Positions 28,705 to 44,700 of a DNA stretch of 64,000 nt are shown here, one piece after another; positions within the stretch are counted from its first letter, which is position 1, and each line of letters starts with the position of its first letter. This DNA comes from Escarpia spicata. Its lineage: Eukaryota > Annelida > Polychaeta > Sabellida > Siboglinidae. The notes below the pieces were generated by a model that worked only from the letters and a program-made list of their open reading frames with translations, made no database searches and had not been told where the DNA came from. The DNA lies in contig OZ023207.1 of assembly GCA_963995525.1 (NCBI GenBank), positions 35,602,792 to 35,666,791 on the forward strand, written 5' to 3'. A program made the translations under genes and the position numbers.

Positions 28705-31700
28705 AATGAAAACTAACCATCAGAAAACGTATACAATGCTGTGATTGTAAGCTGAACAGTGATACATAAGAAATATTATGTTATATCATTGAAATGAACG
28801 ATATTCAGCATTTGGCAACGTTTTTAACTTTTCTTTACCCCCTATAAATGAAAACTAACCGTCAGAAAATGTCTAGACTACTGTGATAGTGAACTGTACG
28901 TTCATACAAGAGAAATATTATGCTATCACTTCGAATTGATTCATACTCAGCATTTGGGAACGTTTTTAACTGTTGATTACCCCCTATAAATAAAAACAAA
29001 CCGTCAGAAAACGTGTACATTGCTGTAAATGTGAGCTGTACCGTTATACACGCGAAATATTATGTTATGCCATTGAATTGAACAATATTCAGCATTTTGC
29101 ATCATTTTAAAGTGTTGATTACCCCCTATGAATGAAAACTAACCGTCAGAAAAGATCTAGAATGCTCTGAATGTAAGCCGTAAGGTGAAACATAAGAAAC
29201 ATTATGTTATATCATTGAAATGAACGATATTCAGCATATGGTAACGGTTTTAACTTTTGATTACCCCTTATATATGAAAACTAACCGTCAGAAAATGTAT
29301 AGATTACTGTCGTAGAGAACTGTACGTTCATGCAAGAGAAATATTATGCTATCAGTTTGAATTGATTGAAACTCAGCATTTGGGATCGTTTTTAACTGTT
29401 GATTACCCGCTGTAAATGAAAACTAACCGTCAGAAAACGTCTAGATTGCTGTAATAGTGACCTGAAGTTTCAAACAAGCGAAATATTATGCTATCACTTC
29501 GAATTGATCGATACTCAGCATTTGGGAACGTTTTTAACTGTTGATTACCCCCTATAAATGAAAAATAACCGTCAGAAAACGTCTACATTGCTGTGAATGT
29601 GAGCTGTACGGTTATACACGAGAAACATTATGTTATGCCATTGAATTGCACGATATTCAGAATTTTGCATTCTTTTAAAGTGTTGATTACCCCCTATAAA
29701 TGAAAACTAACCATCAGAAAACGTCTACAATGCTGTGATTGTAAGCCGAACAGTGATACATAAGAAATATTATGTTATATCATTGAAATGAACGATATTC
29801 AGCATTTGGCAACGTTTTTAACTTTTCTTTAACCCCATAAATGAAAACTAACCATCAGAAAATGTCTAGCCTACTGTGATAGTGAACTGTACGTTCATAC
29901 AAGAGAAATATTATGCTATCACTTCGAATTCATTCATACTCAGCATTTGGGAACATTTTTAACTGTTGATTACCACCTATAAATGAAAACAAACCGTCAG
30001 AAAACGTGTACATTGCTGTAAATGTGAGCTGTACGGTTATACACGCGAAATATTATGTTATGCCATTGAATTGAACAATATTCAGCATTTTGCATCGTTT
30101 TAAAGTGTTGATTACCTCCTATAAATGAAAACAAACCGTCAGAAAACGTCTAGAATGCTCTGAATGTAAGCCGTACAGTGAAACGTACGAAATATTATGT
30201 TATATTATTGAATTGAACGATATTCAGTATATGGTAACGGTTTTAACTTTTGATTACACCTTATATATGAAAACTAACAGTCAGAAAATGTCTAGATTAC
30301 TGTCGTAGAGAACTGTACGTTCATGCAAAAGAAATATTATGCTATTAGTTTGAATTGATTGAAACTCAGCATTTGGGATCGTTTTTAACTGTTGATTACC
30401 CGCTGTAAATGAAAACTAACCGTCAGAAAACGTATAGATTGCTTTAATAGTGACCTGAAGTGTCAAACAAGCGAAATATTATGCTATCACTTCGAATTGA
30501 TCGTTACTCAGCATTTGGGAACGTTTTTAACTGTTGATTACCCCCTATAAATGAAAAATAACCGTCAGAAAACGTCTACATTGCTGTGAATGTGAGCTGT
30601 ACGGTTATACACGAGAAACATTATGTTATGCCATTGAATTGAACGATATTCAGAATTTTGCATCGTTTTAAAGTGTTGATTACCTCCTATAAATGAAAAC
30701 TAACCATCAGAAAACGTCTACAATACTGTGAATGTAAGCCGAACGGTGATACATACGAAATATTATGTTATATCATTGAAATGAACGATATTCAGCATTT
30801 GGCAACGTTTTTAACTTTTCTTTACCCCCTATAAATGAAAACTAACCGTCAGAAAATGTCTGGACTACTGTGATAGTGAACTGTACGTTCATACAAGAGA
30901 AATATTATGCTATCACTTCGAATTGATTCATACTCAGCATTTGGGAACGTTTTTAACTGTTGATTACCCCCTATAAATGAAAACAAACCGTCAGAAAATG
31001 TGTACTTTGCTGTAAATGTGAGCTGTACGGTAATACACGCGAAATATTATGTTATGCCATTGAATTGAACAATATTCAGCATTTTGCATCGTTTTAAAGT
31101 GTTGATTACCCCCTATAAATGAAAACTAACCATCAGAAAACGTCTACAATGCTGTGATTGTAAGCCGAACGGTGATACATACGAAATATTATCTTATATC
31201 ATTGAAAGGAACGATACTCAGCATTTGGGAACGTTTTTAACTGTTGATTACCCCCTATAAATGAAAAATAACCGTCAGAAAACGTCTACATTGCTGTGAA
31301 TGTGAGCTGTACGGTTATACACGAGAAACATTATGTTATGCCATTGAATTGAACGATATTCAGAATTTTGCATCGTTTTAAAGTGTTGATTACCCCCTAT
31401 AAATGAAAACAACCATCAGAAAACGTCTACAATACTGTGAATGTAAGCCGAACGGTGATACATACGAAATATTATGTTATATCATTGAAATGAACGATAT
31501 TCAGCATTTGGCAACGTTTATAACTTTTCTTTACCCCCTATAAATGAAAACTAACCGTCAGAAAATGTCTAGACTACTGTGATAGTGAACTGTACGTTCA
31601 TGCAAGAGAAATATTATGCTATCAGTTTGAATTGATTGAAACTCAGCATTTGGGATCGTTTTTAACTGTTGATTACCCGCTGTAAATGAAAACTAACCGT

Positions 31701-31970
31701 CAGAAAACGTCTAGATTGCTGTAATAGTGACACGCGAAACATTATGTTATGCCATTGAATTGAACAATATTCAGCATTTTGCATCATTTTTAAGTGTTGA
31801 TTACCCCCTATAAATGAAAACAAACCGTCAGAAAACGTCTAGAATGCTCTGAATGTAAGCCGTACGGTGAAACATACGAAATATTATGTTATATCATTGA
31901 ATTGAACGATATTCAGCATATGGTAACGGTTTTAACTTTTGATTACCCCTTATATATGAAAACTAACCGT
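28705..31970 (-). repeat. Satellite segment duplicated 6788 bp downstream (left copy)
   Basis: Rare markers here recur at +6788 bp: AGATCTAG at 29153 and 35941, CCTGAAGTTTCAAACAAG near 29460 and 36248, TTTAACCCCATAAATG near 29829 and 36617, and the hybrid breakpoint at 31727 and 38515. The segment joins the 2245-bp domain to the 2117-bp domain and includes monomers that fit neither repeat well. The start is set where the copies differ upstream (about 28.70 kb) and the end where they differ again near 31.97 kb. Confidence 0.8.
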
Positions 31971-34900
31971 CAGAAAATGTATAGATTACTGTCGTAGAGA
32001 ACTGTACGTTGATGCAAGAGAAATATTATGCTATCAGTTTGAATTGATTGAAACTCAGCATTTGGGATCGTTTTTAACTGTTGATTACCCGCTGTAAATG
32101 AAAACTAACCGTCAGAAAACGTCTAGATTGCTGTAATAGTGACCTGAAGTGTCAAACAAGCGAAATATTATGCTATCACTTCGAATTGATCGATACTCAA
32201 CATTTGGGAACGTTTTTTAACTGTTGATTACCCCCTATAAATGAAAAATAACCGTCAGAAAACGTCTACATTGCTGTGAATGTGAGCTGTACGGTTATAC
32301 ACGAGAAACGTTATGTTATGCCATTGAATTGCACGATATTCAGAATTTTGCATCGTTCTAAAGTGTTGATTACCCCCTATAAATGAAAACTAACCATCAG
32401 AAAACGTCTACAATGCGGTGATTGTAAGCTGAACGGTGATACATAAGAAATATTATGTTATATCATTGAAATGAACGATATTCAGCATTTGGCAACGTTT
32501 TTAACTTTTCTTTACCCCCTATAAATGAAAACTAACCGTCAGAAAATGTATAGACTACTGTGATAGTGAACTGTACGTTCATACAAGAGAAATATTATGC
32601 TATCACATCGAATTGATTCATACTCAGCATTTGGGAACGTTTTTAACTGTTGATTACCCCCTATAAATGAAAACAAACCGTAAGAAAACGTGTACATTGC
32701 TGTAAATGTGAGCTGTACGGTTATACACGCGAAATATTATGTTATGCCATTGAATTGAACAATATTCATCATTTTGCATCGTTTTAAAGTGTTGATTACC
32801 CCCTATAAATGAAAACAAACCGTCAGAAAACGTCTAGAATGCTCTGAATGTAAGCCGTACGGTGAAACATACGAAATATTATGTTATATCATTGAAATGA
32901 ACGATATTCAGCATTTGGCAACGTTTATAACTTTTCTTTACCCCCTATAAATGAAAACTAACCGTCAGAAAATGTCTAGACTACTGTGATAGTGAACTGT
33001 ACGATCATACAAGAGAAATATTTTGCTATCACTTCGAATTGATTCATACTCAGCATTTGGGAACGTTTTTAACTGTTGATTACCCCCTATAAATGAAAAC
33101 AAACCGTCAGAAAATGTGTACTTTGCTGTAAATGTGAGCTGTACGGTAATACACGCGAAATATTATGTTATGCCATTGAATTGAACAATATTCAGCATTT
33201 TGCATCGTTTTAAAGTGTTGATTACCCCCTATAAATGAAAACTAACCATCAGAAAACGTCTACAATGCTGTGATTGTAAGCCGAACGGTGATACATACGA
33301 AATATTATCTTATATCATTGAAAGGAACGATACTCAGCATTTGGGAACGTTTTTAACTGTTGATTACCCCCTATAAATGAAAAATAACCGTCAGAAAACG
33401 TCTACATTGCTGTGAATGTGAGCTGTACGGTTATACACGAGAAACATTATGTTATGCCATTGAATTGAACGATATTCAGAATTTTGCATCGTTTTAAAGT
33501 GTTGATTACCCCCTATAAATGAAAACTAACCATCAGAAAACGTCTACAATACTGTGAATGTAAGCCGAACGGTGATACATACGAAATATTATGTTATATT
33601 ATTGAAATGAACGATATTCAGCATTTGGCAACGTTTATAACTTTTCTTTACCCCCTATAAATGAAAACTAACCGTCAGAAAATGTCTAGACTACTGTGAT
33701 AGTGAACTGTACGTTCATGCAAGAGAAATATTATGCTATCAGTTTGAATTGATTGAAACTCAGCATTTGGGATCGTTTTTAACTGTTGATTACCCGCTGT
33801 AAATGAAAACTAACCGTCAGAAAACGTCTAGATTGCTGTAATAGTGACACGCGAAACATTATGTTATGCCATTGAATTGAACAATATTCAGCATTTTGCA
33901 TCATTTTTAAGTGTTGATTACCCCCTATAAATGAAAACAAACCGTCAGAAAACGTCTAGAATGCTCTGAATGTAAGCCGTACGGTGAAACATACGAAATA
34001 TTATGTTATATCATTGAATTGAACGATATTCAGCATATGGTAACGGTTTTAACTTTTGATTACCCCTTATATATGAAAACTAACCGTCAGAAAATGTATA
34101 GATTACTGTCGTAGAGAACTGTACGTTGATGCAAGAGAAATATTATGCTATCAGTTTGAATTGATTGAAACTCAGCATTTGGGATCGTTTTTAACTGTTG
34201 ATTACCCGCTGTAAATGAAAACTAACCGTCAGAAAACGTCTAGATTGCTGTAATAGTGACCTGAAGTGTCAAACAAGCGAAATATTATGCTATCACTTCG
34301 AATTGATCGATACTCAACATTTGGGAACGTTTTTTAACTGTTGATTACCCCCTATAAATGAAAAATAACCGTCAGAAAACGTCTACATTGCTGTGAATGT
34401 GAGCTGTACGGTTATACACGAGAAACGTTATGTTATGCCATTGAATTGCACGATATTCAGAATTTTGCATCGTTCTAAAGTGTTGATTACCCCCTATAAA
34501 TGAAAACTAACCATCAGAAAACGTCTACAATGCGGTGATTGTAAGCTGAACGGTGATACATAAGAAATATTATGTTATATCATTGAAATGAACGATATTC
34601 AGCATTTGGCAACGTTTTTAATTTTTCTTTACCCCCTATAAATGAAAACTAACCGTCAGAAAATGTATAGACTACTGTGATAGTGAACTGTACGTTCATT
34701 CAAGAGAAATATTATGCTATCACATCGAATTGATTCATACTCAGCATTTGGGAACGTTTTTAACTGTTGATTACCCCCTATAAATGAAAACAAACCGTCA
34801 GAAAACGTGTACATTGCTGTAAATGTGAGCTGTACGGTTATACACGCGAAATATTATGTTATGCCATTGAATTGAACAATATTCAGCATTTTGCATCGTT

Positions 34901-35000
34901 TTAAAGTGTTGATTACCTCCTATAAATGAAAACAAACCGTCAGAAAACGTCTAGAATGCTCTGAATGTAAGCCGTACAGTGAAACGTACGAAATATTATG
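31200..35000 (-). repeat. HOR domain 3, first block: 2117-bp, 15-monomer unit
   Basis: The C/E chimera marker ATTGAAAGGA lies at 31201 and 33317 (2116 bp apart, one base lost at AAAACAACCATC near 31407). The E/A hybrid lies at 31727 and 33844 (2117 bp). The unit along + is E/A, G, F, E, D, C, B, A, G/C, B, A, C/E, D, C, B/F: 15 monomers minus 14 bp plus one T. About 1.8 copies precede the duplicated segment. Confidence 0.88.
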
Positions 35001-35492
35001 TTATATTATTGAATTGAACGATATTCAGTATATGGTAACGGTTTTAACTTTTGATTACACCTTATATATGAAAACTAACCGTCAGAAAATGTCTAGATTA
35101 CTGTCGTAGAGAACTGTACGTTCATGCAAAAGAAATATTATGCTATTAGTTTGAATTGATTGAAACTCAGCATTTGGGATCGTTTTTAACTGTTGATTAC
35201 CCGCTGTAAATGAAAACTAACCGTCAGAAAACGTATAGATTGCTTTAATAGTGACCTGAAGTGTCAAACAAGCGAAATATTATGCTATCACTTCGAATTG
35301 ATCGTTACTCAGCATTTGGGAACGTTTTTAACTGTTGATTACCCCCTATAAATGAAAAATAACCGTCAGAAAACGTCTACATTGCTGTGAATGTGAGCTG
35401 TACGGTTATACACGAGAAACATTATGTTATGCCATTGAATTGAACGATATTCAGAATTTGGCATCGTTTTAAAGTGTTGATTACCTCCTATA

Positions 35493-38400
35493 AATGAAAA
35501 CTAACCATCAGAAAACGTATACAATGCTGTGATTGTAAGCTGAACGGTGATACATAAGAAATATTATGTTATATCATTGAAATGAACGATATTCAGCATT
35601 TGGCAACGTTTTTAACTTTTCTTTACCCCCTATAAATGAAAACTAACCGTCAGAAAATGTCTAGACTACTGTGATAGTGAACTGTACGTTCATACAAGAG
35701 AAATATTATGCTATCACTTCGAATTGATTCATACTCAGCATTTGGGAACGTTTTTAACTGTTGATTACCCCCTATAAATAAAAACAAACCGTCAGAAAAC
35801 GTGTACATTGCTGTAAATGTGAGCTGTACCGTTATACACGCGAAATATTATGTTATGCCATTGAATTGAACAATATTCAGCATTTTGCATCATTTTAAAG
35901 TGTTGATTACCCCCTATGAATGAAAACTAACCGTCAGAAAAGATCTAGAATGCTCTGAATGTAAGCCGTAAGGTGAAACATAAGAAACATTATGTTATAT
36001 CATTGAAATGAACGATATTCAGCATATGGTAACGGTTTTAACTTTTGATTACCCCTTATATATGAAAACTAACCGTCAGAAAATTTATAGATTACTGTCG
36101 TAGAGAACTGTACGTTCATGCAAGAGAAATATTATGCTATCAGTTTGAATTGATTGAAACTCAGCATTTGGGATCGTTTTTAACTGTTGATTACCCGCTG
36201 TAAATGAAAACTAACCGTCAGAAAACGTCTAGATTGCTGTAATAGTGACCTGAAGTTTCAAACAAGCGAAATATTATGCTATCACTTCGAATTGATCGAT
36301 ACTCAGCATTTGGGAACGTTTTTAACTGTTGATTACCCCCTATAAATGAAAAATAACCGTCAGAAAACGTCTACATTGCTGTGAATGTGAGCTGTACGGT
36401 TATACACGAGAAACATTATGTTATGCCATTGAATTGCACGATATTCAGAATTTTGCATTCTTTTAAAGTGTTGATTACCCCCTATAAATGAAAACTAACC
36501 ATCAGAAAACGTCTACAATGCTGTGATTGTAAGCCGAACAGTGATACATAAGAAATATTATGTTATATCATTGAAATGAACGATATTCAGCATTTGGCAA
36601 CGTTTTTAACTTTTCTTTAACCCCATAAATGAAAACTAACCATCAGAAAATGTCTAGCCTACTGTGATAGTGAACTGTACGTTCATACAAGAGAAATATT
36701 ATGCTATCACTTCGAATTCATTCATACTCAGCATTTGGGAACATTTTTAACTGTTGATTACCACCTATAAATGAAAACAAACCGTCAGAAAACGTGTACA
36801 TTGCTGTAAATGTGAGCTGTACGGTTATACACGCGAAATATTATGTTATGCCATTGAATTGAACAATATTCAGCATTTTGCATCGTTTTAAAGTGTTGAT
36901 TACCTCCTATAAATGAAAACAAACCGTCAGAAAACGTCTAGAATGCTCTGAATGTAAGCCGTACAGTGAAACGTACGAAATATTATGTTATATTATTGAA
37001 TTGAACGATATTCAGTATATGGTAACGGTTTTAACTTTTGATTACACCTTATATATGAAAACTAACAGTAAGAAAATGTCTAGATTACTGTCGTAGAGAA
37101 CTGTACGTTCATGCAAAAGAAATATTATGCTATTAGTTTGAATTGATTGAAACTCAGCATTTGGGATCGTTTTTAACTGTTGATTACCCGCTGTAAATGA
37201 AAACTAACCGTCAGAAAACGTATAGATTGCTTTAATAGTGACCTGAAGTGTCAAACAAGCGAAATATTATGCTATCACTTCGAATTGATCGTTACTCAGC
37301 ATTTGGGAACGTTTTTAACTGTTGATTACCCCCTATAAATGAAAAATAACCGTCAGAAAACGTCTACATTGCTGTGAATGTGAGCTGTACGGTTATACAC
37401 GAGAAACATTATGTTATGCCATTGAATTGAACGATATTCAGAATTTTGCATCGTTTTAAAGTGTTGATTACCTCCTATAAATGAAAACTAACCATCAGAA
37501 AACGTCTACAATACTGTGAATGTAAGCCGAACGGTGATACATACGAAATATTATGTTATATCATTGAAATGAACGATATTCAGCATTTGGCAACGTTTTT
37601 AACTTTTCTTTACCCCCTATAAATGAAAACTAACCGTCAGAAAATGTCTGGACTACTGTGATAGTGAACTGTACGTTCATACAAGAGAAATATTATGCTA
37701 TCACTTCGAATTGATTCATACTCAGCATTTGGGAACGTTTTTAACTGTTGATTACCCCCTATAAATGAAAACAAACCGTCAGAAAATGTGTACTTTGCTG
37801 TAAATGTGAGCTGTACGGTAATACACGCGAAATATTATGTTATGCCATTGAATTGAACAATATTCAGCATTTTGCATCGTTTTAAAGTGTTGATTACCCC
37901 CTATAAATGAAAACTAACCATCAGAAAACGTCTACAATGCTGTGATTGTAAGCCGAACGGTGATACATACGAAATATTATCTTATATCATTGAAAGGAAC
38001 GATACTCAGCATTTGGGAACGTTTTTAACTGTTGATTACCCCCTATAAATGAAAAATAACCGTCAGAAAACGTCTACATTGCTGTGAATGTGAGCTGTAC
38101 GGTTATACACGAGAAACATTATGTTATGCCATTGAATTGAACGATATTCAGAATTTTGCATCGTTTTAAAGTGTTGATTACCCCCTATAAATGAAAACAA
38201 CCATCAGAAAACGTCTACAATACTGTGAATGTAAGCCGAACGGTGATACATACGAAATATTATGTTATATCATTGAAATGAACGATATTCAGCATTTGGC
38301 AACGTTTATAACTTTTCTTTACCCCCTATAAATGAAAACTAACCGTCAGAAAATGTCTAGACTACTGTGATAGTGAACTGTACGTTCATGCAAGAGAAAT

Positions 38401-38758
38401 ATTATGCTATCAGTTTGAATTGATTGAAACTCAGCATTTGGGATCGTTTTTAACTGTTGATTACCCGCTGTAAATGAAAACTAACCGTCAGAAAACGTCT
38501 AGATTGCTGTAATAGTGACACGCGAAACATTATGTTATGCCATTGAATTGAACAATATTCAGCATTTTGCATCATTTTTAAGTGTTGATTACCCCCTATA
38601 AATGAAAACAAACCGTCAGAAAACGTCTAGAATGCTCTGAATGTAAGCCGTACGGTGAAACATACGAAATATTATGTTATATCATTGAATTGAACGATAT
38701 TCAGCATATGGTAACGGTTTTAACTTTTGATTACCCCTTATATATGAAAACTAACCGT
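35493..38758 (-). repeat. Satellite segment duplicated 6788 bp upstream (right copy)
   Basis: This is the second copy of the segment at 28.7-31.97 kb, with the same order of private variants and only scattered differences by eye. It separates two blocks of the 2117-bp HOR, so the duplication moved transitional material into that domain. Confidence 0.8.
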
Positions 38759-41700
38759 CAGAAAATTTATAGATTACTGTCGTAGAGAACTGTACGTTCA
38801 TGCAAGAGAAATATTATGCTATCAGTTTGAATTGATTGAAACTCAGCATTTGGGATCGTTTTTAACTGTTGATTACCCGCTGTAAATGAAAACTAACCGT
38901 CAGAAAACGTCTAGATTGCTGTAATAGTGACCTGAAGTGTCAAACAAGCGAAATATTATGCTATCACTTCGAATTGATCGATACTCAACATTTGGGAACG
39001 TTTTTTAACTGTTGATTACCCCCTATAAATGAAAAATAACCGTCAGAAAACGTCTACATTGCTGTGAATGTGAGCTGTACGGTTATACACGAGAAACGTT
39101 ATGTTATGCCATTGAATTGCACGATATTCAGAATTTTGCATCGTTCTAAAGTGTTGATTACCCCCTATAAATGAAAACTAACCATCAGAAAACGTCTACA
39201 ATGCGGTGATTGTAAGCTGAACGGTGATACATAAGAAATATTATGTTATATCATTGAAATGAACGATATTCAGCATTTGGCAACGTTTTTAACTTTTCTT
39301 TACCCCCTATAAATGAAAACTAACCGTCAGAAAATGTATAGACTACTGTGATAGTGAACTGTACGTTCATACAAGAGAAATATTATGCTATCACATCGAA
39401 TTGATTCATACTCAGCATTTGGGAACGTTTTTAACTGTTGATTACCCCCTATAAATGAAAACAAACCGTCAGAAAACGTGTACATTGCTGTAAATGTGAG
39501 CTGTACGGTTATACACGCGAAATATTATGTTATGCCATTGAATTGAACAATATTCAGCATTTTGCATCGTTTTAAAGTGTTGATTACCCCCTATAAATGA
39601 AAACAAACCGTCAGAAAACGTCTAGAATGCTCTGAATGTAAGCCGTACGGTGAAACATACGAAATATTATGTTATATCATTGAAATGAACGATATTCAGC
39701 ATTTGGCAACGTTTATAACTTTTCTTTACCCCCTATAAATGAAAACTAACCGTCAGAAAATGTCTAGACTACTGTGATAGTGAACTGTACGATCATACAA
39801 GAGAAATATTTTGCTATCACTTCGAATTGATTCATACTCAGCATTTGGGAACGTTTTTAACTGTTGATTACCCCCTATAAATGAAAACAAACCGTCAGAA
39901 AATGTGTACTTTGCTGTAAATGTGAGCTGTACGGTAATACACGCGAAATATTATGTTATGCCATTGAATTGAACAATATTCAGCATTTTGCATCGTTTTA
40001 AAGTGTTGATTACCCCCTATAAATGAAAACTAACTATCAGAAAACGTCTACAATGCTGTGATTGTAAGCCGAACGGTGATACATACGAAATATTATCTTA
40101 TATCATTGAAAGGAACGATACTCAGCATTTGGGAACGTTTTTAACTGTTGATTACCCCCTATAAATGAAAAATAACCGTCAGAAAACGTCTACATTGCTG
40201 TGAATGTGAGCTGTACGGTTATACACGAGAAACATTATGTTATGCCATTGAATTGAACGATATTCAGAATTTTGCATCGTTTTAAAGTGTTGATTACCCC
40301 CTATAAATGAAAACTAACCATCAGAAAACGTCTACAATACTGTGAATGTAAGCCGAACGGTGATACATACGAAATATTATGTTATATCATTGAAATGAAC
40401 GATATTCAGCATTTGGCAACGTTTATAACTTTTCTTTACCCCCTATAAATGAAAACTAACCGTCAGAAAATGTCTAGACTACTGTGATAGTGAACTGTAC
40501 GTTCATGCAAGAGAAATATTATGCTATCAGTTTGAATTGATTGAAACTCAGCATTTGGGATCGTTTTTAACTGTTGATTACCCGCTGTAAATGAAAACTA
40601 ACCGTCAGAAAACGTCTAGATTGCTGTAATAGTGACACGCGAAACATTATGTTATGCCATTGAATTGAACAATATTCAGCATTTTGCATCATTTTTAAGT
40701 GTTGATTACCCCCTATAAATGAAAACAAACCGTCAGAAAACGTCTAGAATGCTCTGAATGTAAGCCGTACGGTGAAACATACGAAATATTATGTTATATC
40801 ATTGAATTGAACGATATTCAGCATATGGTAACGGTTTTAACTTTTGATTACCCCTTATATATGAAAACTAACCGTCAGAAAATGTATAGATTACTGTCGT
40901 AGAGAACTGTACGTTGATGCAAGAGAAATATTATGCTATCAGTTTGAATTGATTGAAACTCAGCATTTGGGATCGTTTTTAACTGTTGATTACCCGCTGT
41001 AAATGAAAACTAACCGTCAGAAAACGTCTAGATTGCTGTAATAGTGACCTGAAGTGTCAAACAAGCGAAATATTATGCTATCACTTCGAATTGATCGATA
41101 CTCAACATTTGGGAACGTTTTTTAACTGTTGATTACCCCCTATAAATGAAAAATAACCGTCAGAAAACGTCTACATTGCTGTGAATGTGAGCTGTACGGT
41201 TATACACGAGAAACGTTATGTTATGCCATTGAATTGCACAATATTCAGAATTTTGCATCGTTCTAAAGTGTTGATTACCCCCTATAAATGAAAACTAACC
41301 ATCAGAAAACGTCTACAATGCGGTGATTGTAAGCTGAACGGTGATACATAAGAAATATTATGTTATATCATTGAAATGAACGATATTCAGCATTTGGCAA
41401 CGTTTTTAACTTTTCTTTACCCCCTATAAATGAAAACTAACCGTCAGAAAATGTATAGACTACTGTGATAGTGAACTGTACGTTCATACAAGAGAAATAT
41501 TATGCTATCACATCGAATTGATTCATACTCAGCATTTGGGAACGTTTTTAACTGTTGATTACCCCCTATAAATGAAAACAAACCGTCAGAAAACGTGTAC
41601 ATTGCTGTAAATGTGAGCTGTACGGTTATACACGCGAAATATTATGTTATGCCATTGAATTGAACAATATTCAGCATTTTGCATCGTTTTAAAGTGTTGA

Positions 41701-44700
41701 TTACCCCCTATAAATGAAAACAAACCGTCAGAAAACGTCTAGAATGCTCTGAATGTAAGCCGTACGGTGAAACATACGAAATATTTAGTTATATCATTGA
41801 AATGAACGATATTCAGCATTTGGCAACGTTTATAACTTTTCTTTACCCCCTATAAATGAAAACTAACCGTCAGAAAATGTCTAGACTACTGTGATAGTGA
41901 ACTGTACGATCATACAAGAGAAATATTATGCTATCACTTCGAATTGATTCATACTCAGCATTTGGGAACGTTTTTAACTGTTGATTACCCCCTATAAATG
42001 AAAACAAACCGTCAGAAAATGTGTACTTTGCTGTAAATGTGAGCTGTACGGTAATACACGCGAAATATTATGTTATGCCATTGAATTGAACAATATTCAG
42101 CATTTTGCATCGTTTTAAAGTGTTGATTACCCCCTATAAATGAAAACTAACCATCAGAAAACGTCTACAATGCTGTGATTGTAAGCCGAACGGTGATACA
42201 TACGAAATATTATCTTATATCATTGAAAGGAACGATACTCAGCATTTGGGAACGTTTTTAACTGTTGATTACCCCCTATAAATGAAAAATAACCGTCAGA
42301 AAACGTCTACATTGCTGTGAATGTGAGCTGTACGGTTATACACGAGAAACATTATGTTATGCCATTGAATTGAACGATATTCAGAATTTTGCATCGTTTT
42401 AAAGTGTTGATTACCCCCTATAAATGAAAACTAACCATCAGAAAACGTCTACAATACTGTGAATGTAAGCCGAACGGTGATACATACGAAATATTATGTT
42501 ATATCATTGAAATGAACGATATTCAGCATTTGGCAACGTTTATAACTTTTCTTTACCCCCTATAAATGAAAACTAACCGTCAGAAAATGTCTAGACTACT
42601 GTGATAGTGAACTGTACGTTCATGCAAGAGAAATATTATGCTATCAGTTTGAATTGATTGAAACTCAGCATTTGGGATCGTTTTTAACTGTTGATTACCC
42701 GCTGTAAATGAAAACTAACCGTCAGAAAACGTCTAGATTGCTGTAATAGTGACACGCGAAACATTATGTTATGCCATTGAATTGAACAATATTCAGCATT
42801 TTGCATCATTTTTAAGTGTTGATTACCCCCTATAAATGAAAACAAACCGTCAGAAAACGTCTAGAATGCTCTGAATGTAAGCCGTACGGTGAAACATACG
42901 AAATATTATGTTATATCTTTGAATTGAACGATATTCAGCATATGGTAACGGTTTTAACTTTTGATTACCCCTTATATATGAAAACTAACCGTCAGAAAAT
43001 GTCTAGATTACTGTCGTAGAGAACTGTACGTTGATGCAAGAGAAATATTATGCTATCAGTTTGAATTGATTGAAACTCAGCATTTGGGATCGTTTTTAAC
43101 TGTTGATTACCCGCTGTAAATGAAAACTAACCGTCAGAAAAAGTCTAGATTGCTGTAATAGTGACCTGAAGTGTCAAACAAGCGAAATATTATGCTATCA
43201 CTTCGAATTGATCGATACTCAACATTTGGGAACGTTTTTTAACTGTTGATTACCCCCTATAAATGAAAAATAACCGTCAGAAAACGTCTACATTGCTGTG
43301 AATGTGAGCTGTACGGTTATACACGAGAAACGTTATGTTATGCCATTGAATTGCACGATATTCAGAATTTTGCATCGTTCTAAAGTGTTGATTACCCCCT
43401 ATAAATGAAAACTAACCATCAGAAAACGTCTACAATGCGGTGATTGTAAGCTGAACGGTGATACATAAGAAATATTATGTTATATCATTGAAATGAACGA
43501 TATTCAGCATTTGGCAACGTTTTTAACTTTTCTTTACCCCCTATAAATGAAAACTAACCGTCAGAAAATGTATAGACTACTGTGATAGTGAACTGTACGT
43601 TCATACAAGAGAAATATTATGCTATCACATCGAATTGATTCATACTCAGCATTTGGGAACGTTTTTAACTGTTGATTACCCCCTATAAATGAAAACAAAC
43701 CGTCAGAAAACGTGTACATTGCTGTAAATGTGAGCTGTACGGTTATACACGCGAAATATTATGTTATGCCATTGAATTGAACAATATTCAGCATTTTGCA
43801 TCGTTTTAAAGTGTTGATTACCCCCTATAAATGAAAACAAACCGTCAGAAAACGTCTAGAATGCTCTGAATGTAAGCCGTACTGTGAAACATACGAAATA
43901 TTATGTTATATCATTGAAATGAACGATATTCAGCATTTGGCAACGTTTATAACTTTTCTTTACCCCCTATAAATGAAAACTAACCGTCAGAAAATGTCTA
44001 GACTACTGTGATAGTGAACTGTACGATCATACAAGAGAAATATTATGCTATCACTTCGAATTGATTCATACTCAGCATTTGGGAACGTTTTTAACTGTTG
44101 ATTACCCCCTATAAATGAAAACAAACCGTCAGAAAATGTGTACTTTGCTGTAAATGTGAGCTGTACGGTAATACACGCGAAATATTATGTTATGCCATTG
44201 AATTGAACAATATTCAGCATTTTGCATCGTTTTAAAGTGTTGATTACCCCCTATAAATGAAAACTAACCATCAGAAAACGTCTACAATGCTGTGATTGTA
44301 AGCCGAACGGTGATACATACGAAATATTATCTTATATCATTGAAAGGAACGATACTCAGCATTTGGGAACGTTTTTAACTGTTGATTACCCCCTATAAAT
44401 GAAAAATAACCGTCAGAAAACGTCTACATTGCTGTGAATGTGAGCTGTACGGTTATACACGAGAAACATTATGTTATGCCATTGAATTGAACGATATTCA
44501 GAATTTTGCATCGTTTTAAAGTGTTGATTACCCCCTATAAATGAAAACAACCATCAGAAAACGTCTACAATACTGTGAATGTAAGCCGAACGGTGATACA
44601 TACGAAATATTATGTTATATCATTGAAATGAACGATATTCAGCATTTGGCAACGTTTATAACTTTTCTTTACCCCCTATAAATGAAAACTAACCGTCAGA

